64,000 nt of DNA from Labia minor (lineage: Eukaryota > Arthropoda > Insecta > Dermaptera > Spongiphoridae). Location of the stretch: the NCBI GenBank assembly GCA_963082975.1, contig OY720348.1, positions 66,117,719 to 66,181,718 on the forward strand. The letters are read 5' to 3'. The notes under the pieces were generated by a model. It did no database searches. It saw only the letters and a list, made by a program, of their open reading frames with translations, and was not told the DNA's origin. This document shows, one piece after another, positions 12,366 to 25,928 of this stretch. The first letter of the stretch is position 1, and every line of letters begins with the position of its first letter. The position numbers were made by a program, and so were the translations under genes.

Positions 12366-12887
12366 TTATAATAATCGTCTTAGTTTTTGTTTATTTTTAA
12401 TGTTTTGTTTCTCATGTTGAATTTGATTCGTGGTTTGTTTTAAAAATGTTTTCTTTTTTCTTGTCATTTGTCTATTTTCACTGGTTTCAACTATTCTACT
12501 ATCTAAGAATTTGTTTGATTTATTTATATTTCTAGTGTTTGAATTGATGATATTAATAGAATTAATAGAATCAATGGATTTATTCTGATAATGTCTCGTA
12601 TTAATTATTTTAGAAATTTCATTCATATGAAATTCTATATCGGTATTCATGCGTCTATTATATGTTCTATAAGATTTTATTTTATTATATAAACGAGAAT
12701 GTTTTTTAATAATACTTTTCCATTTTTTGCAGACATGATATGATTGATATAACGAAACGATATCTAATTTGTTAAATATAATTTCAATAATTTCGATTGG
12801 TAAATTATTTATAAAATTTTCATTAAGAATGATGGATTCTGAAAATAAAGAAAAATTGTAGGCAAATAAATCGTAATTGACATTCAT
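12366..12887 (-). CDS. F-box protein, array copy 7
   Basis: Identical protein. Unit 11361-13221, one A shorter in the poly(A) tract near 11500. TATA box 13230-13237. Confidence 0.78.
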   Translation of the reverse strand: MNVNYDLFAYNFSLFSESIILNENFINNLPIEIIEIIFNKLDIVSLYQSYHVCKKWKSIIKKHSRLYNKIKSYRTYNRRMNTDIEFHMNEISKIINTRHYQNKSIDSINSINIINSNTRNINKSNKFLDSRIVETSENRQMTRKKKTFLKQTTNQIQHEKQNIKNKQKLRRLL

Positions 12888-14227
12888 TATGTTAGTGAAA
12901 AGAATAACTTTGATATACCTACAATAGATAATAATAAATAAAATTGATAATTCAATGAAAGAAAAAGAGAATTATGTTTGAAGAATAATTTGTAAGTTAT
13001 TTTAGAAGAAAAATATTATTTTTCTGAAAATATAATATAAATAATAATTACAATGAAATGAAATAAATATATATATAAAAATAATTAATCCACAGAGTCG
13101 ATAAAGAATGAAATTAAAAAGAATCAATATTTAATGAGTAAATAGAAATTGTACTAAAACTATTTTGATAATGTGTGTATCGGCTATGAAGTCCGGAGAC
13201 AAAGTGAAATCCATGTATAGTCCAGGCTGTATTTATAGCAAAATTCACAGGTACAGTCGCATGCTAATAGAAGTAACTATTTAGAGTCAGTGAAAAAAAA
13301 ATTAATCAAATAACTTTTTAAAAAACATTATTTAAAAATAAATAATAAATATTTAAAAATAAAAAAAAAAATTAAAAAATAATAATATTAATTTAATCTT
13401 TATTGTTTTTGAACATTCACACATAATTTTATTTATTAATTTTAATGAATTATTTTGTTTGTTGTTATTAAATTATTTGTTTAAGAACATATTTCTATCA
13501 TATTCTAATTAAATTGTTTTTTACTTTATTAGTAATATTTTTTATAAAAAAAACACAACTGAATTTTAAAATACTTGAAATGAATAAAATATTATATTTT
13601 AAATTATTTGTCAATCTAATGAAATATAATGACAACGAATTAATAAAATTTTTGTGATTTTCAGATATAAATTTAGAGATATATCTACATATTAATTGAA
13701 AATAGTACAGTTTAAAGAATGGTAGTATCAAACTAAAGAAAAACAATTAAATAAATATTTTTTATTTTCAAGTACAACTATTGAAAAAAGCAAAATCTGC
13801 ATACAAGTGAGTATAATAAATAAAAATGTAAATAGAATAAAGGAAATATATAAGGTTAAACTAAAATAAATGAAATAATAAGAAATATTTTTCAAACTTG
13901 AGATTTTTATTCAAATTTTTGAGGTAAAAGTAACAAACAAAATAAAATTATAATAGAAATTGTTAGAATAAATAAATTTATTGTTTCAAATAATAGGAAT
14001 GTTTACATAATGAAAACTAATAAAAATAGGAAAGTATTATAAATAAATAAATAAATAAATAAAAAAAAGGAAAAATGTTTAAATAGAGAAATTATTTTTA
14101 GTACATGTTAATAAATAATAAATCTTTTTGATAAGGAGATGTATTAATTAAATTATATCAACTCGAAGGAAAAAATAATATATTTCCCTCTCTTACACCT
14201 GTCATGTTAATATCTCTTATATATTAA

Positions 14228-14749
14228 TTATAATAATCGTCTTAGTTTTTGTTTATTTTTAATGTTTTGTTTCTCATGTTGAATTTGATTCGTGGTTTGT
14301 TTTAAAAATGTTTTCTTTTTTCTTGTCATTTGTCTATTTTCACTGGTTTCAACTATTCTACTATCTAAGAATTTGTTTGATTTATTTATATTTCTAGTGT
14401 TTGAATTGATGATATTAATAGAATTAATAGAATCAATGGATTTATTCTGATAATGTCTCGTATTAATTATTTTAGAAATTTCATTCATATGAAATTCTAT
14501 ATCGGTATTCATGCGTCTATTATATGTTCTATAAGATTTTATTTTATTATATAAACGAGAATGTTTTTTAATAATACTTTTCCATTTTTTGCAGACATGA
14601 TATGATTGATATAACGAAACGATATCTAATTTGTTAAATATAATTTCAATAATTTCGATTGGTAAATTATTTATAAAATTTTCATTAAGAATGATGGATT
14701 CTGAAAATAAAGAAAAATTGTAGGCAAATAAATCGTAATTGACATTCAT
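14228..14749 (-). CDS. F-box protein, array copy 8
   Basis: Identical protein. Unit 13222-15083, plain haplotype. TATA box 15092-15099. Confidence 0.78.
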   Translation of the reverse strand: MNVNYDLFAYNFSLFSESIILNENFINNLPIEIIEIIFNKLDIVSLYQSYHVCKKWKSIIKKHSRLYNKIKSYRTYNRRMNTDIEFHMNEISKIINTRHYQNKSIDSINSINIINSNTRNINKSNKFLDSRIVETSENRQMTRKKKTFLKQTTNQIQHEKQNIKNKQKLRRLL

Positions 14750-16089
14750 TATGTTAGTGAAAAGAATAACTTTGATATACCTACAATAGATAATAATAAA
14801 TAAAATTGATAATTCAATGAAAGAAAAAGAGAATTATGTTTGAAGAATAATTTGTAAGTTATTTTAGAAGAAAAATATTATTTTTCTGAAAATATAATAT
14901 AAATAATAATTACAATGAAATGAAATAAATATATATATAAAAATAATTAATCCACAGAGTCGATAAAGAATGAAATTAAAAAGAATCAATATTTAATGAG
15001 TAAATAGAAATTGTACTAAAACTATTTTGATAATGTGTGTATCGGCTATGAAGTCCGGAGACAAAGTGAAATCCATGTATAGTCCAGGCTGTATTTATAG
15101 CAAAATTCACAGGTACAGTCGCATGCTAATAGAAGTAACTATTTAGAGTCAGTGAAAAAAAAATTAATCAAATAACTTTTTAAAAAACATTATTTAAAAA
15201 TAAATAATAAATATTTAAAAATAAAAAAAAAAATTAAAAAATAATAATATTAATTTAATCTTTATTGTTTTTGAACATTCACACATAATTTTATTTATTA
15301 ATTTTAATGAATTATTTTGTTTGTTGTTATTAAATTATTTGTTTAAGAACATATTTCTATCATATTCTAATTAAATTGTTTTTTACTTTATTAGTAATAT
15401 TTTTTATAAAAAAAACACAACTGAATTTTAAAATACTTGAAATGAATAAAATATTATATTTTAAATTATTTGTCAATCTAATGAAATATAATGACAACGA
15501 ATTAATAAAATTTTTGTGATTTTCAGATATAAATTTAGAGATATATCTACATATTAATTGAAAATAGTACAGTTTAAAGAATGGTAGTATCAAACTAAAG
15601 AAAAACAATTAAATAAATATTTTTTATTTTCAAGTACAACTATTGAAAAAAGCAAAATCTGCATACAAGTGAGTATAATAAATAAAAATGTAAATAGAAT
15701 AAAGGAAATATATAAGGTTAAACTAAAATAAATGAAATAATAAGAAATATTTTTCAAACTTGAGATTTTTATTCAAATTTTTGAGGTAAAAGTAACAAAC
15801 AAAATAAAATTATAATAGAAATTGTTAGAATAAATAAATTTATTGTTTCAAATAATAGGAATGTTTACATAATGAAAACTAATAAAAATAGGAAAGTATT
15901 ATAAATAAATAAATAAATAAATAAAAAAAAGGAAAAATGTTTAAATAGAGAAATTATTTTTAGTACATGTTAATAAATAATAAATCTTTTTGATAAGGAG
16001 ATGTATTAATTAAATTATATCAACTCGAAGGAAAAAATAATATATTTCCCTCTCTTACACCTGTCATGTTAATATCTCTTATATATTAA

Positions 16090-16611
16090 TTATAATAATC
16101 GTCTTAGTTTTTGTTTATTTTTAATGTTTTGTTTCTCATGTTGAATTTGATTCGTGGTTTGTTTTAAAAATGTTTTCTTTTTTCTTGTCATTTGTCTATT
16201 TTCACTGGTTTCAACTATTCTACTATCTAAGAATTTGTTTGATTTATTTATATTTCTAGTGTTTGAATTGATGATATTAATAGAATTAATAGAATCAATG
16301 GATTTATTCTGATAATGTCTCGTATTAATTATTTTAGAAATTTCATTCATATGAAATTCTATATCGGTATTCATGCGTCTATTATATGTTCTATAAGATT
16401 TTATTTTATTATATAAACGAGAATGTTTTTTAATAATACTTTTCCATTTTTTGCAGACATGATATGATTGATATAACGAAACGATATCTAATTTGTTAAA
16501 TATAATTTCAATAATTTCGATTGGTAAATTATTTATAAAATTTTCATTAAGAATGATGGATTCTGAAAATAAAGAAAAATTGTAGGCAAATAAATCGTAA
16601 TTGACATTCAT
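16090..16611 (-). CDS. F-box protein, array copy 9
   Basis: Identical protein. Unit 15084-16945, plain haplotype. TATA box 16954-16961. Confidence 0.78.
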   Translation of the reverse strand: MNVNYDLFAYNFSLFSESIILNENFINNLPIEIIEIIFNKLDIVSLYQSYHVCKKWKSIIKKHSRLYNKIKSYRTYNRRMNTDIEFHMNEISKIINTRHYQNKSIDSINSINIINSNTRNINKSNKFLDSRIVETSENRQMTRKKKTFLKQTTNQIQHEKQNIKNKQKLRRLL

Positions 16612-17953
16612 TATGTTAGTGAAAAGAATAACTTTGATATACCTACAATAGATAATAATAAATAAAATTGATAATTCAATGAAAGAAAAAGAGAATTATG
16701 TTTGAAGAATAATTTGTAAGTTATTTTAGAAGAAAAATATTATTTTTCTGAAAATATAATATAAATAATAATTACAATGAAATGAAATAAATATATATAT
16801 AAAAATAATTAATCCACAGAGTCGATAAAGAATGAAATTAAAAAGAATCAATATTTAATGAGTAAATAGAAATTGTACTAAAACTATTTTGATAATGTGT
16901 GTATCGGCTATGAAGTCCGGAGACAAAGTGAAATCCATGTATAGTCCAGGCTGTATTTATAGCAAAATTCACAGGTACAGTCGCATGCTAATAGAAGTAA
17001 CTATTTAGAGTCAGTGAAAAAAAAATTAATCAAATAACTTTTTAAAAAACATTATTTAAAAATAAATAATAAATATTTAAAAATAAAAAAAAAAATTAAA
17101 AAATAATAATATTAATTTAATCTTTATTGTTTTTGAACATTCACACATAATTTTATTTATTAATTTTAATGAATTATTTTGTTTGTTGTTATTAAATTAT
17201 TTGTTTAAGAACATATTTCTATCACATATTCTAATTAAATTGTTTTTTACTTTATTAGTAATATTTTTTATAAAAAAAACACAACTGAATTTTAAAATAC
17301 TTGAAATGAATAAAATATTATATTTTAAATTATTTGTCAATCTAATGAAATATAATGACAACGAATTAATAAAATTTTTGTGATTTTCAGATATAAATTT
17401 AGAGATATATCTACATATTAATTGAAAATAGTACAGTTTAAAGAATGGTAGTATCAAACTAAAGAAAAACAATTAAATAAATATTTTTTATTTTCAAGTA
17501 CAACTATTGAAAAAAGCAAAATCTGCATACAAGTGAGTATAATAAATAAAAATGTAAATAGAATAAAGGAAATATATAAGGTTAAACTAAAATAAATGAA
17601 ATAATAAGAAATATTTTTCAAACTTGAGATTTTTATTCAAATTTTTGAGGTAAAAGTAACAAACAAAATAAAATTATAATAGAAATTGTTAGAATAAATA
17701 AATTTATTGTTTCAAATAATAGGAATGTTTACATAATGAAAACTAATAAAAATAGGAAAGTATTATAAATAAATAAATAAATAAATAAAAAAAAGGAAAA
17801 ATGTTTAAATAGAGAAATTATTTTTAGTACATGTTAATAAATAATAAATCTTTTTGATAAGGAGATGTATTAATTAAATTATATCAACTCGAAGGAAAAA
17901 ATAATATATTTCACTCTCTTACACCTGTCATGTTAATATCTCTTATATATTAA

Positions 17954-18475
17954 TTATAATAATCGTCTTAGTTTTTGTTTATTTTTAATGTTTTGTTTCT
18001 CATGTTGAATTTGATTCGTGGTTTGTTTTAAAAATGTTTTCTTTTTTCTTGTCATTTGTCTATTTTCACTGGTTTCAACTATTCTACTATCTAAGAATTT
18101 GTTTGATTTATTTATATTTCTAGTGTTTGAATTGATGATATTAATAGAATTAATAGAATCAATGGATTTATTCTGATAATGTCTCGTATTAATTATTTTA
18201 GAAATTTCATTCATATGAAATTCTATATCGGTATTCATGCGTCTATTATATGTTCTATAAGATTTTATTTTATTATATAAACGAGAATGTTTTTTAATAA
18301 TACTTTTCCATTTTTTGCAGACATGATATGATTGATATAACGAAACGATATCTAATTTGTTAAATATAATTTCAATAATTTCGATTGGTAAATTATTTAT
18401 AAAATTTTCATTAAGAATGATGGATTCTGAAAATAAAGAAAAATTGTAGGCAAATAAATCGTAATTGACATTCAT
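17954..18475 (-). CDS. F-box protein, array copy 10 (CA-insertion haplotype)
   Basis: Identical protein. Unit 16946-18809 carries two markers: an extra CA at about 17224 (ATCACATATTC) and TTTCACTCTC instead of TTTCCCTCTC at about 17912, downstream of the F-box stop. TATA box 18818-18825. Confidence 0.78.
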   Translation of the reverse strand: MNVNYDLFAYNFSLFSESIILNENFINNLPIEIIEIIFNKLDIVSLYQSYHVCKKWKSIIKKHSRLYNKIKSYRTYNRRMNTDIEFHMNEISKIINTRHYQNKSIDSINSINIINSNTRNINKSNKFLDSRIVETSENRQMTRKKKTFLKQTTNQIQHEKQNIKNKQKLRRLL

Positions 18476-19815
18476 TATGTTAGTGAAAAGAATAACTTTG
18501 ATATACCTACAATAGATAATAATAAATAAAATTGATAATTCAATGAAAGAAAAAGAGAATTATGTTTGAAGAATAATTTGTAAGTTATTTTAGAAGAAAA
18601 ATATTATTTTTCTGAAAATATAATATAAATAATAATTACAATGAAATGAAATAAATATATATATAAAAATAATTAATCCACAGAGTCGATAAAGAATGAA
18701 ATTAAAAAGAATCAATATTTAATGAGTAAATAGAAATTGTACTAAAACTATTTTGATAATGTGTGTATCGGCTATGAAGTCCGGAGACAAAGTGAAATCC
18801 ATGTATAGTCCAGGCTGTATTTATAGCAAAATTCACAGGTACAGTCGCATGCTAATAGAAGTAACTATTTAGAGTCAGTGAAAAAAAAATTAATCAAATA
18901 ACTTTTTAAAAAACATTATTTAAAAATAAATAATAAATATTTAAAAATAAAAAAAAAAATTAAAAAATAATAATATTAATTTAATCTTTATTGTTTTTGA
19001 ACATTCACACATAATTTTATTTATTAATTTTAATGAATTATTTTGTTTGTTGTTATTAAATTATTTGTTTAAGAACATATTTCTATCATATTCTAATTAA
19101 ATTGTTTTTTACTTTATTAGTAATATTTTTTATAAAAAAAACACAACTGAATTTTAAAATACTTGAAATGAATAAAATATTATATTTTAAATTATTTGTC
19201 AATCTAATGAAATATAATGACAACGAATTAATAAAATTTTTGTGATTTTCAGATATAAATTTAGAGATATATCTACATATTAATTGAAAATAGTACAGTT
19301 TAAAGAATGGTAGTATCAAACTAAAGAAAAACAATTAAATAAATATTTTTTATTTTCAAGTACAACTATTGAAAAAAGCAAAATCTGCATACAAGTGAGT
19401 ATAATAAATAAAAATGTAAATAGAATAAAGGAAATATATAAGGTTAAACTAAAATAAATGAAATAATAAGAAATATTTTTCAAACTTGAGATTTTTATTC
19501 AAATTTTTGAGGTAAAAGTAACAAACAAAATAAAATTATAATAGAAATTGTTAGAATAAATAAATTTATTGTTTCAAATAATAGGAATGTTTACATAATG
19601 AAAACTAATAAAAATAGGAAAGTATTATAAATAAATAAATAAATAAATAAAAAAAAGGAAAAATGTTTAAATAGAGAAATTATTTTTAGTACATGTTAAT
19701 AAATAATAAATCTTTTTGATAAGGAGATGTATTAATTAAATTATATCAACTCGAAGGAAAAAATAATATATTTCCCTCTCTTACACCTGTCATGTTAATA
19801 TCTCTTATATATTAA

Positions 19816-20337
19816 TTATAATAATCGTCTTAGTTTTTGTTTATTTTTAATGTTTTGTTTCTCATGTTGAATTTGATTCGTGGTTTGTTTTAAAAATGTT
19901 TTCTTTTTTCTTGTCATTTGTCTATTTTCACTGGTTTCAACTATTCTACTATCTAAGAATTTGTTTGATTTATTTATATTTCTAGTGTTTGAATTGATGA
20001 TATTAATAGAATTAATAGAATCAATGGATTTATTCTGATAATGTCTCGTATTAATTATTTTAGAAATTTCATTCATATGAAATTCTATATCGGTATTCAT
20101 GCGTCTATTATATGTTCTATAAGATTTTATTTTATTATATAAACGAGAATGTTTTTTAATAATACTTTTCCATTTTTTGCAGACATGATATGATTGATAT
20201 AACGAAACGATATCTAATTTGTTAAATATAATTTCAATAATTTCGATTGGTAAATTATTTATAAAATTTTCATTAAGAATGATGGATTCTGAAAATAAAG
20301 AAAAATTGTAGGCAAATAAATCGTAATTGACATTCAT
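19816..20337 (-). CDS. F-box protein, array copy 11
   Basis: Identical protein. Unit 18810-20671, plain haplotype lying between CA-type units. TATA box 20680-20687. Confidence 0.78.
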   Translation of the reverse strand: MNVNYDLFAYNFSLFSESIILNENFINNLPIEIIEIIFNKLDIVSLYQSYHVCKKWKSIIKKHSRLYNKIKSYRTYNRRMNTDIEFHMNEISKIINTRHYQNKSIDSINSINIINSNTRNINKSNKFLDSRIVETSENRQMTRKKKTFLKQTTNQIQHEKQNIKNKQKLRRLL

Positions 20338-21680
20338 TATGTTAGTGAAAAGAATAACTTTGATATACCTACAATAGATAATAATAAATAAAATTGATAA
20401 TTCAATGAAAGAAAAAGAGAATTATGTTTGAAGAATAATTTGTAAGTTATTTTAGAAGAAAAATATTATTTTTCTGAAAATATAATATAAATAATAATTA
20501 CAATGAAATGAAATAAATATATATATAAAAATAATTAATCCACAGAGTCGATAAAGAATGAAATTAAAAAGAATCAATATTTAATGAGTAAATAGAAATT
20601 GTACTAAAACTATTTTGATAATGTGTGTATCGGCTATGAAGTCCGGAGACAAAGTGAAATCCATGTATAGTCCAGGCTGTATTTATAGCAAAATTCACAG
20701 GTACAGTCGCATGCTAATAGAAGTAACTATTTAGAGTCAGTGAAAAAAAAATTAATCAAATAACTTTTTAAAAAACATTATTTAAAAATAAATAATAAAT
20801 ATTTAAAAATAAAAAAAAAAATTAAAAAATAATAATATTAATTTAATCTTTATTGTTTTTGAACATTCACACATAATTTTATTTATTAATTTTAATGAAT
20901 TATTTTGTTTGTTGTTATTAAATTATTTGTTTAAGAACATATTTCTATCACATATTCTAATTAAATTGTTTTTTACTTTATTAGTAATATTTTTTATAAA
21001 AAAAACACAACTGAATTTTAAAATACTTGAAATGAATAAAATATTATATTTTAAATTATTTGTCAATCTAATGAAATATAATGACAACGAATTAATAAAA
21101 TTTTTGTGATTTTCAGATATAAATTTAGAGATATATCTACATATTAATTGAAAATAGTACAGTTTAAAGAATGGTAGTATCAAACTAAAGAAAAACAATT
21201 AAATAAATATTTTTTATTTTCAAGTACAACTATTGAAAAAAGCAAAATCTGCATACAAGTGAGTATAATAAATAAAAATGTAAATAGAATAAAGGAAATA
21301 TATAAGGTTAAACTAAAATAAATGAAATAATAAGAAATATTTTTCAAACTTGAGATTTTTATTCAAATTTTTGAGGTAAAAGTAACAAACAAAATAAAAT
21401 TATAATAGAAATTGTTAGAATAAATAAATTTATTGTTTCAAATAATAGGAATGTTTACATAATGAAAACTAATAAAAATAGGAAAGTATTATAAATAAAT
21501 AAATAAATAAATAAAAAAAAAGGAAAAATGTTTAAATAGAGAAATTATTTTTAGTACATGTTAATAAATAATAAATCTTTTTGATAAGGAGATGTATTAA
21601 TTAAATTATATCAACTCGAAGGAAAAAATAATATATTTCCCTCTCTTACACCTGTCATGTTAATATCTCTTATATATTAA

Positions 21681-22202
21681 TTATAATAATCGTCTTAGTT
21701 TTTGTTTATTTTTAATGTTTTGTTTCTCATGTTGAATTTGATTCGTGGTTTGTTTTAAAAATGTTTTCTTTTTTCTTGTCATTTGTCTATTTTCACTGGT
21801 TTCAACTATTCTACTATCTAAGAATTTGTTTGATTTATTTATATTTCTAGTGTTTGAATTGATGATATTAATAGAATTAATAGAATCAATGGATTTATTC
21901 TGATAATGTCTCGTATTAATTATTTTAGAAATTTCATTCATATGAAATTCTATATCGGTATTCATGCGTCTATTATATGTTCTATAAGATTTTATTTTAT
22001 TATATAAACGAGAATGTTTTTTAATAATACTTTTCCATTTTTTGCAGACATGATATGATTGATATAACGAAACGATATCTAATTTGTTAAATATAATTTC
22101 AATAATTTCGATTGGTAAATTATTTATAAAATTTTCATTAAGAATGATGGATTCTGAAAATAAAGAAAAATTGTAGGCAAATAAATCGTAATTGACATTC
22201 AT
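21681..22202 (-). CDS. F-box protein, array copy 12 (mixed haplotype)
   Basis: Identical protein. Unit 20672-22536 has the CA insertion (about 20950) but the plain TTTCCCTCTC downstream of the stop and the longer A-run. This looks like a recombinant of the CA haplotype and a plain unit. TATA box 22545-22552. Confidence 0.78.
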   Translation of the reverse strand: MNVNYDLFAYNFSLFSESIILNENFINNLPIEIIEIIFNKLDIVSLYQSYHVCKKWKSIIKKHSRLYNKIKSYRTYNRRMNTDIEFHMNEISKIINTRHYQNKSIDSINSINIINSNTRNINKSNKFLDSRIVETSENRQMTRKKKTFLKQTTNQIQHEKQNIKNKQKLRRLL

Positions 22203-23544
22203 TATGTTAGTGAAAAGAATAACTTTGATATACCTACAATAGATAATAATAAATAAAATTGATAATTCAATGAAAGAAAAAGAGAATTATGTTTGAAGAA
22301 TAATTTGTAAGTTATTTTAGAAGAAAAATATTATTTTTCTGAAAATATAATATAAATAATAATTACAATGAAATGAAATAAATATATATATAAAAATAAT
22401 TAATCCACAGAGTCGATAAAGAATGAAATTAAAAAGAATCAATATTTAATGAGTAAATAGAAATTGTACTAAAACTATTTTGATAATGTGTGTATCGGCT
22501 ATGAAGTCCGGAGACAAAGTGAAATCCATGTATAGTCCAGGCTGTATTTATAGCAAAATTCACAGGTACAGTCGCATGCTAATAGAAGTAACTATTTAGA
22601 GTCAGTGAAAAAAAAATTAATCAAATAACTTTTTAAAAAACATTATTTAAAAATAAATAATAAATATTTAAAAATAAAAAAAAAAATTAAAAAATAATAA
22701 TATTAATTTAATCTTTATTGTTTTTGAACATTCACACATAATTTTATTTATTAATTTTAATGAATTATTTTGTTTGTTGTTATTAAATTATTTGTTTAAG
22801 AACATATTTCTATCACATATTCTAATTAAATTGTTTTTTACTTTATTAGTAATATTTTTTATAAAAAAAACACAACTGAATTTTAAAATACTTGAAATGA
22901 ATAAAATATTATATTTTAAATTATTTGTCAATCTAATGAAATATAATGACAACGAATTAATAAAATTTTTGTGATTTTCAGATATAAATTTAGAGATATA
23001 TCTACATATTAATTGAAAATAGTACAGTTTAAAGAATGGTAGTATCAAACTAAAGAAAAACAATTAAATAAATATTTTTTATTTTCAAGTACAACTATTG
23101 AAAAAAGCAAAATCTGCATACAAGTGAGTATAATAAATAAAAATGTAAATAGAATAAAGGAAATATATAAGGTTAAACTAAAATAAATGAAATAATAAGA
23201 AATATTTTTCAAACTTGAGATTTTTATTCAAATTTTTGAGGTAAAAGTAACAAACAAAATAAAATTATAATAGAAATTGTTAGAATAAATAAATTTATTG
23301 TTTCAAATAATAGGAATGTTTACATAATGAAAACTAATAAAAATAGGAAAGTATTATAAATAAATAAATAAATAAATAAAAAAAAGGAAAAATGTTTAAA
23401 TAGAGAAATTATTTTTAGTACATGTTAATAAATAATAAATCTTTTTGATAAGGAGATGTATTAATTAAATTATATCAACTCGAAGGAAAAAATAATATAT
23501 TTCACTCTCTTACACCTGTCATGTTAATATCTCTTATATATTAA

Positions 23545-24066
23545 TTATAATAATCGTCTTAGTTTTTGTTTATTTTTAATGTTTTGTTTCTCATGTTGAA
23601 TTTGATTCGTGGTTTGTTTTAAAAATGTTTTCTTTTTTCTTGTCATTTGTCTATTTTCACTGGTTTCAACTATTCTACTATCTAAGAATTTGTTTGATTT
23701 ATTTATATTTCTAGTGTTTGAATTGATGATATTAATAGAATTAATAGAATCAATGGATTTATTCTGATAATGTCTCGTATTAATTATTTTAGAAATTTCA
23801 TTCATATGAAATTCTATATCGGTATTCATGCGTCTATTATATGTTCTATAAGATTTTATTTTATTATATAAACGAGAATGTTTTTTAATAATACTTTTCC
23901 ATTTTTTGCAGACATGATATGATTGATATAACGAAACGATATCTAATTTGTTAAATATAATTTCAATAATTTCGATTGGTAAATTATTTATAAAATTTTC
24001 ATTAAGAATGATGGATTCTGAAAATAAAGAAAAATTGTAGGCAAATAAATCGTAATTGACATTCAT
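23545..24066 (-). CDS. F-box protein, array copy 13 (CA-insertion haplotype)
   Basis: Identical protein. Unit 22537-24400 has both CA-haplotype markers (about 22815 and 23503). TATA box 24409-24416. Confidence 0.78.
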   Translation of the reverse strand: MNVNYDLFAYNFSLFSESIILNENFINNLPIEIIEIIFNKLDIVSLYQSYHVCKKWKSIIKKHSRLYNKIKSYRTYNRRMNTDIEFHMNEISKIINTRHYQNKSIDSINSINIINSNTRNINKSNKFLDSRIVETSENRQMTRKKKTFLKQTTNQIQHEKQNIKNKQKLRRLL

Positions 24067-25406
24067 TATGTTAGTGAAAAGAATAACTTTGATATACCTA
24101 CAATAGATAATAATAAATAAAATTGATAATTCAATGAAAGAAAAAGAGAATTATGTTTGAAGAATAATTTGTAAGTTATTTTAGAAGAAAAATATTATTT
24201 TTCTGAAAATATAATATAAATAATAATTACAATGAAATGAAATAAATATATATATAAAAATAATTAATCCACAGAGTCGATAAAGAATGAAATTAAAAAG
24301 AATCAATATTTAATGAGTAAATAGAAATTGTACTAAAACTATTTTGATAATGTGTGTATCGGCTATGAAGTCCGGAGACAAAGTGAAATCCATGTATAGT
24401 CCAGGCTGTATTTATAGCAAAATTCACAGGTACAGTCGCATGCTAATAGAAGTAACTATTTAGAGTCAGTGAAAAAAAAATTAATCAAATAACTTTTTAA
24501 AAAACATTATTTAAAAATAAATAATAAATATTTAAAAATAAAAAAAAAAATTAAAAAATAATAATATTAATTTAATCTTTATTGTTTTTGAACATTCACA
24601 CATAATTTTATTTATTAATTTTAATGAATTATTTTGTTTGTTGTTATTAAATTATTTGTTTAAGAACATATTTCTATCATATTCTAATTAAATTGTTTTT
24701 TACTTTATTAGTAATATTTTTTATAAAAAAAACACAACTGAATTTTAAAATACTTGAAATGAATAAAATATTATATTTTAAATTATTTGTCAATCTAATG
24801 AAATATAATGACAACGAATTAATAAAATTTTTGTGATTTTCAGATATAAATTTAGAGATATATCTACATATTAATTGAAAATAGTACAGTTTAAAGAATG
24901 GTAGTATCAAACTAAAGAAAAACAATTAAATAAATATTTTTTATTTTCAAGTACAACTATTGAAAAAAGCAAAATCTGCATACAAGTGAGTATAATAAAT
25001 AAAAATGTAAATAGAATAAAGGAAATATATAAGGTTAAACTAAAATAAATGAAATAATAAGAAATATTTTTCAAACTTGAGATTTTTATTCAAATTTTTG
25101 AGGTAAAAGTAACAAACAAAATAAAATTATAATAGAAATTGTTAGAATAAATAAATTTATTGTTTCAAATAATAGGAATGTTTACATAATGAAAACTAAT
25201 AAAAATAGGAAAGTATTATAAATAAATAAATAAATAAATAAAAAAAAGGAAAAATGTTTAAATAGAGAAATTATTTTTAGTACATGTTAATAAATAATAA
25301 ATCTTTTTGATAAGGAGATGTATTAATTAAATTATATCAACTCGAAGGAAAAAATAATATATTTCCCTCTCTTACACCTGTCATGTTAATATCTCTTATA
25401 TATTAA

Positions 25407-25928
25407 TTATAATAATCGTCTTAGTTTTTGTTTATTTTTAATGTTTTGTTTCTCATGTTGAATTTGATTCGTGGTTTGTTTTAAAAATGTTTTCTTTTTT
25501 CTTGTCATTTGTCTATTTTCACTGGTTTCAACTATTCTACTATCTAAGAATTTGTTTGATTTATTTATATTTCTAGTGTTTGAATTGATGATATTAATAG
25601 AATTAATAGAATCAATGGATTTATTCTGATAATGTCTCGTATTAATTATTTTAGAAATTTCATTCATATGAAATTCTATATCGGTATTCATGCGTCTATT
25701 ATATGTTCTATAAGATTTTATTTTATTATATAAACGAGAATGTTTTTTAATAATACTTTTCCATTTTTTGCAGACATGATATGATTGATATAACGAAACG
25801 ATATCTAATTTGTTAAATATAATTTCAATAATTTCGATTGGTAAATTATTTATAAAATTTTCATTAAGAATGATGGATTCTGAAAATAAAGAAAAATTGT
25901 AGGCAAATAAATCGTAATTGACATTCAT
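25407..25928 (-). CDS. F-box protein, array copy 14
   Basis: Identical protein. Unit 24401-26262, plain haplotype. TATA box 26271-26278. Confidence 0.78.
   Translation of the reverse strand: MNVNYDLFAYNFSLFSESIILNENFINNLPIEIIEIIFNKLDIVSLYQSYHVCKKWKSIIKKHSRLYNKIKSYRTYNRRMNTDIEFHMNEISKIINTRHYQNKSIDSINSINIINSNTRNINKSNKFLDSRIVETSENRQMTRKKKTFLKQTTNQIQHEKQNIKNKQKLRRLL

Noticed and set aside
17183-17383. 66-codon plus-strand frame in units with the CA insertion (also 20909, 22774, 26500, 46985)
   Set aside because: TTG start, opposite strand of the spacer frame, and it exists only because of a 2-bp insertion.
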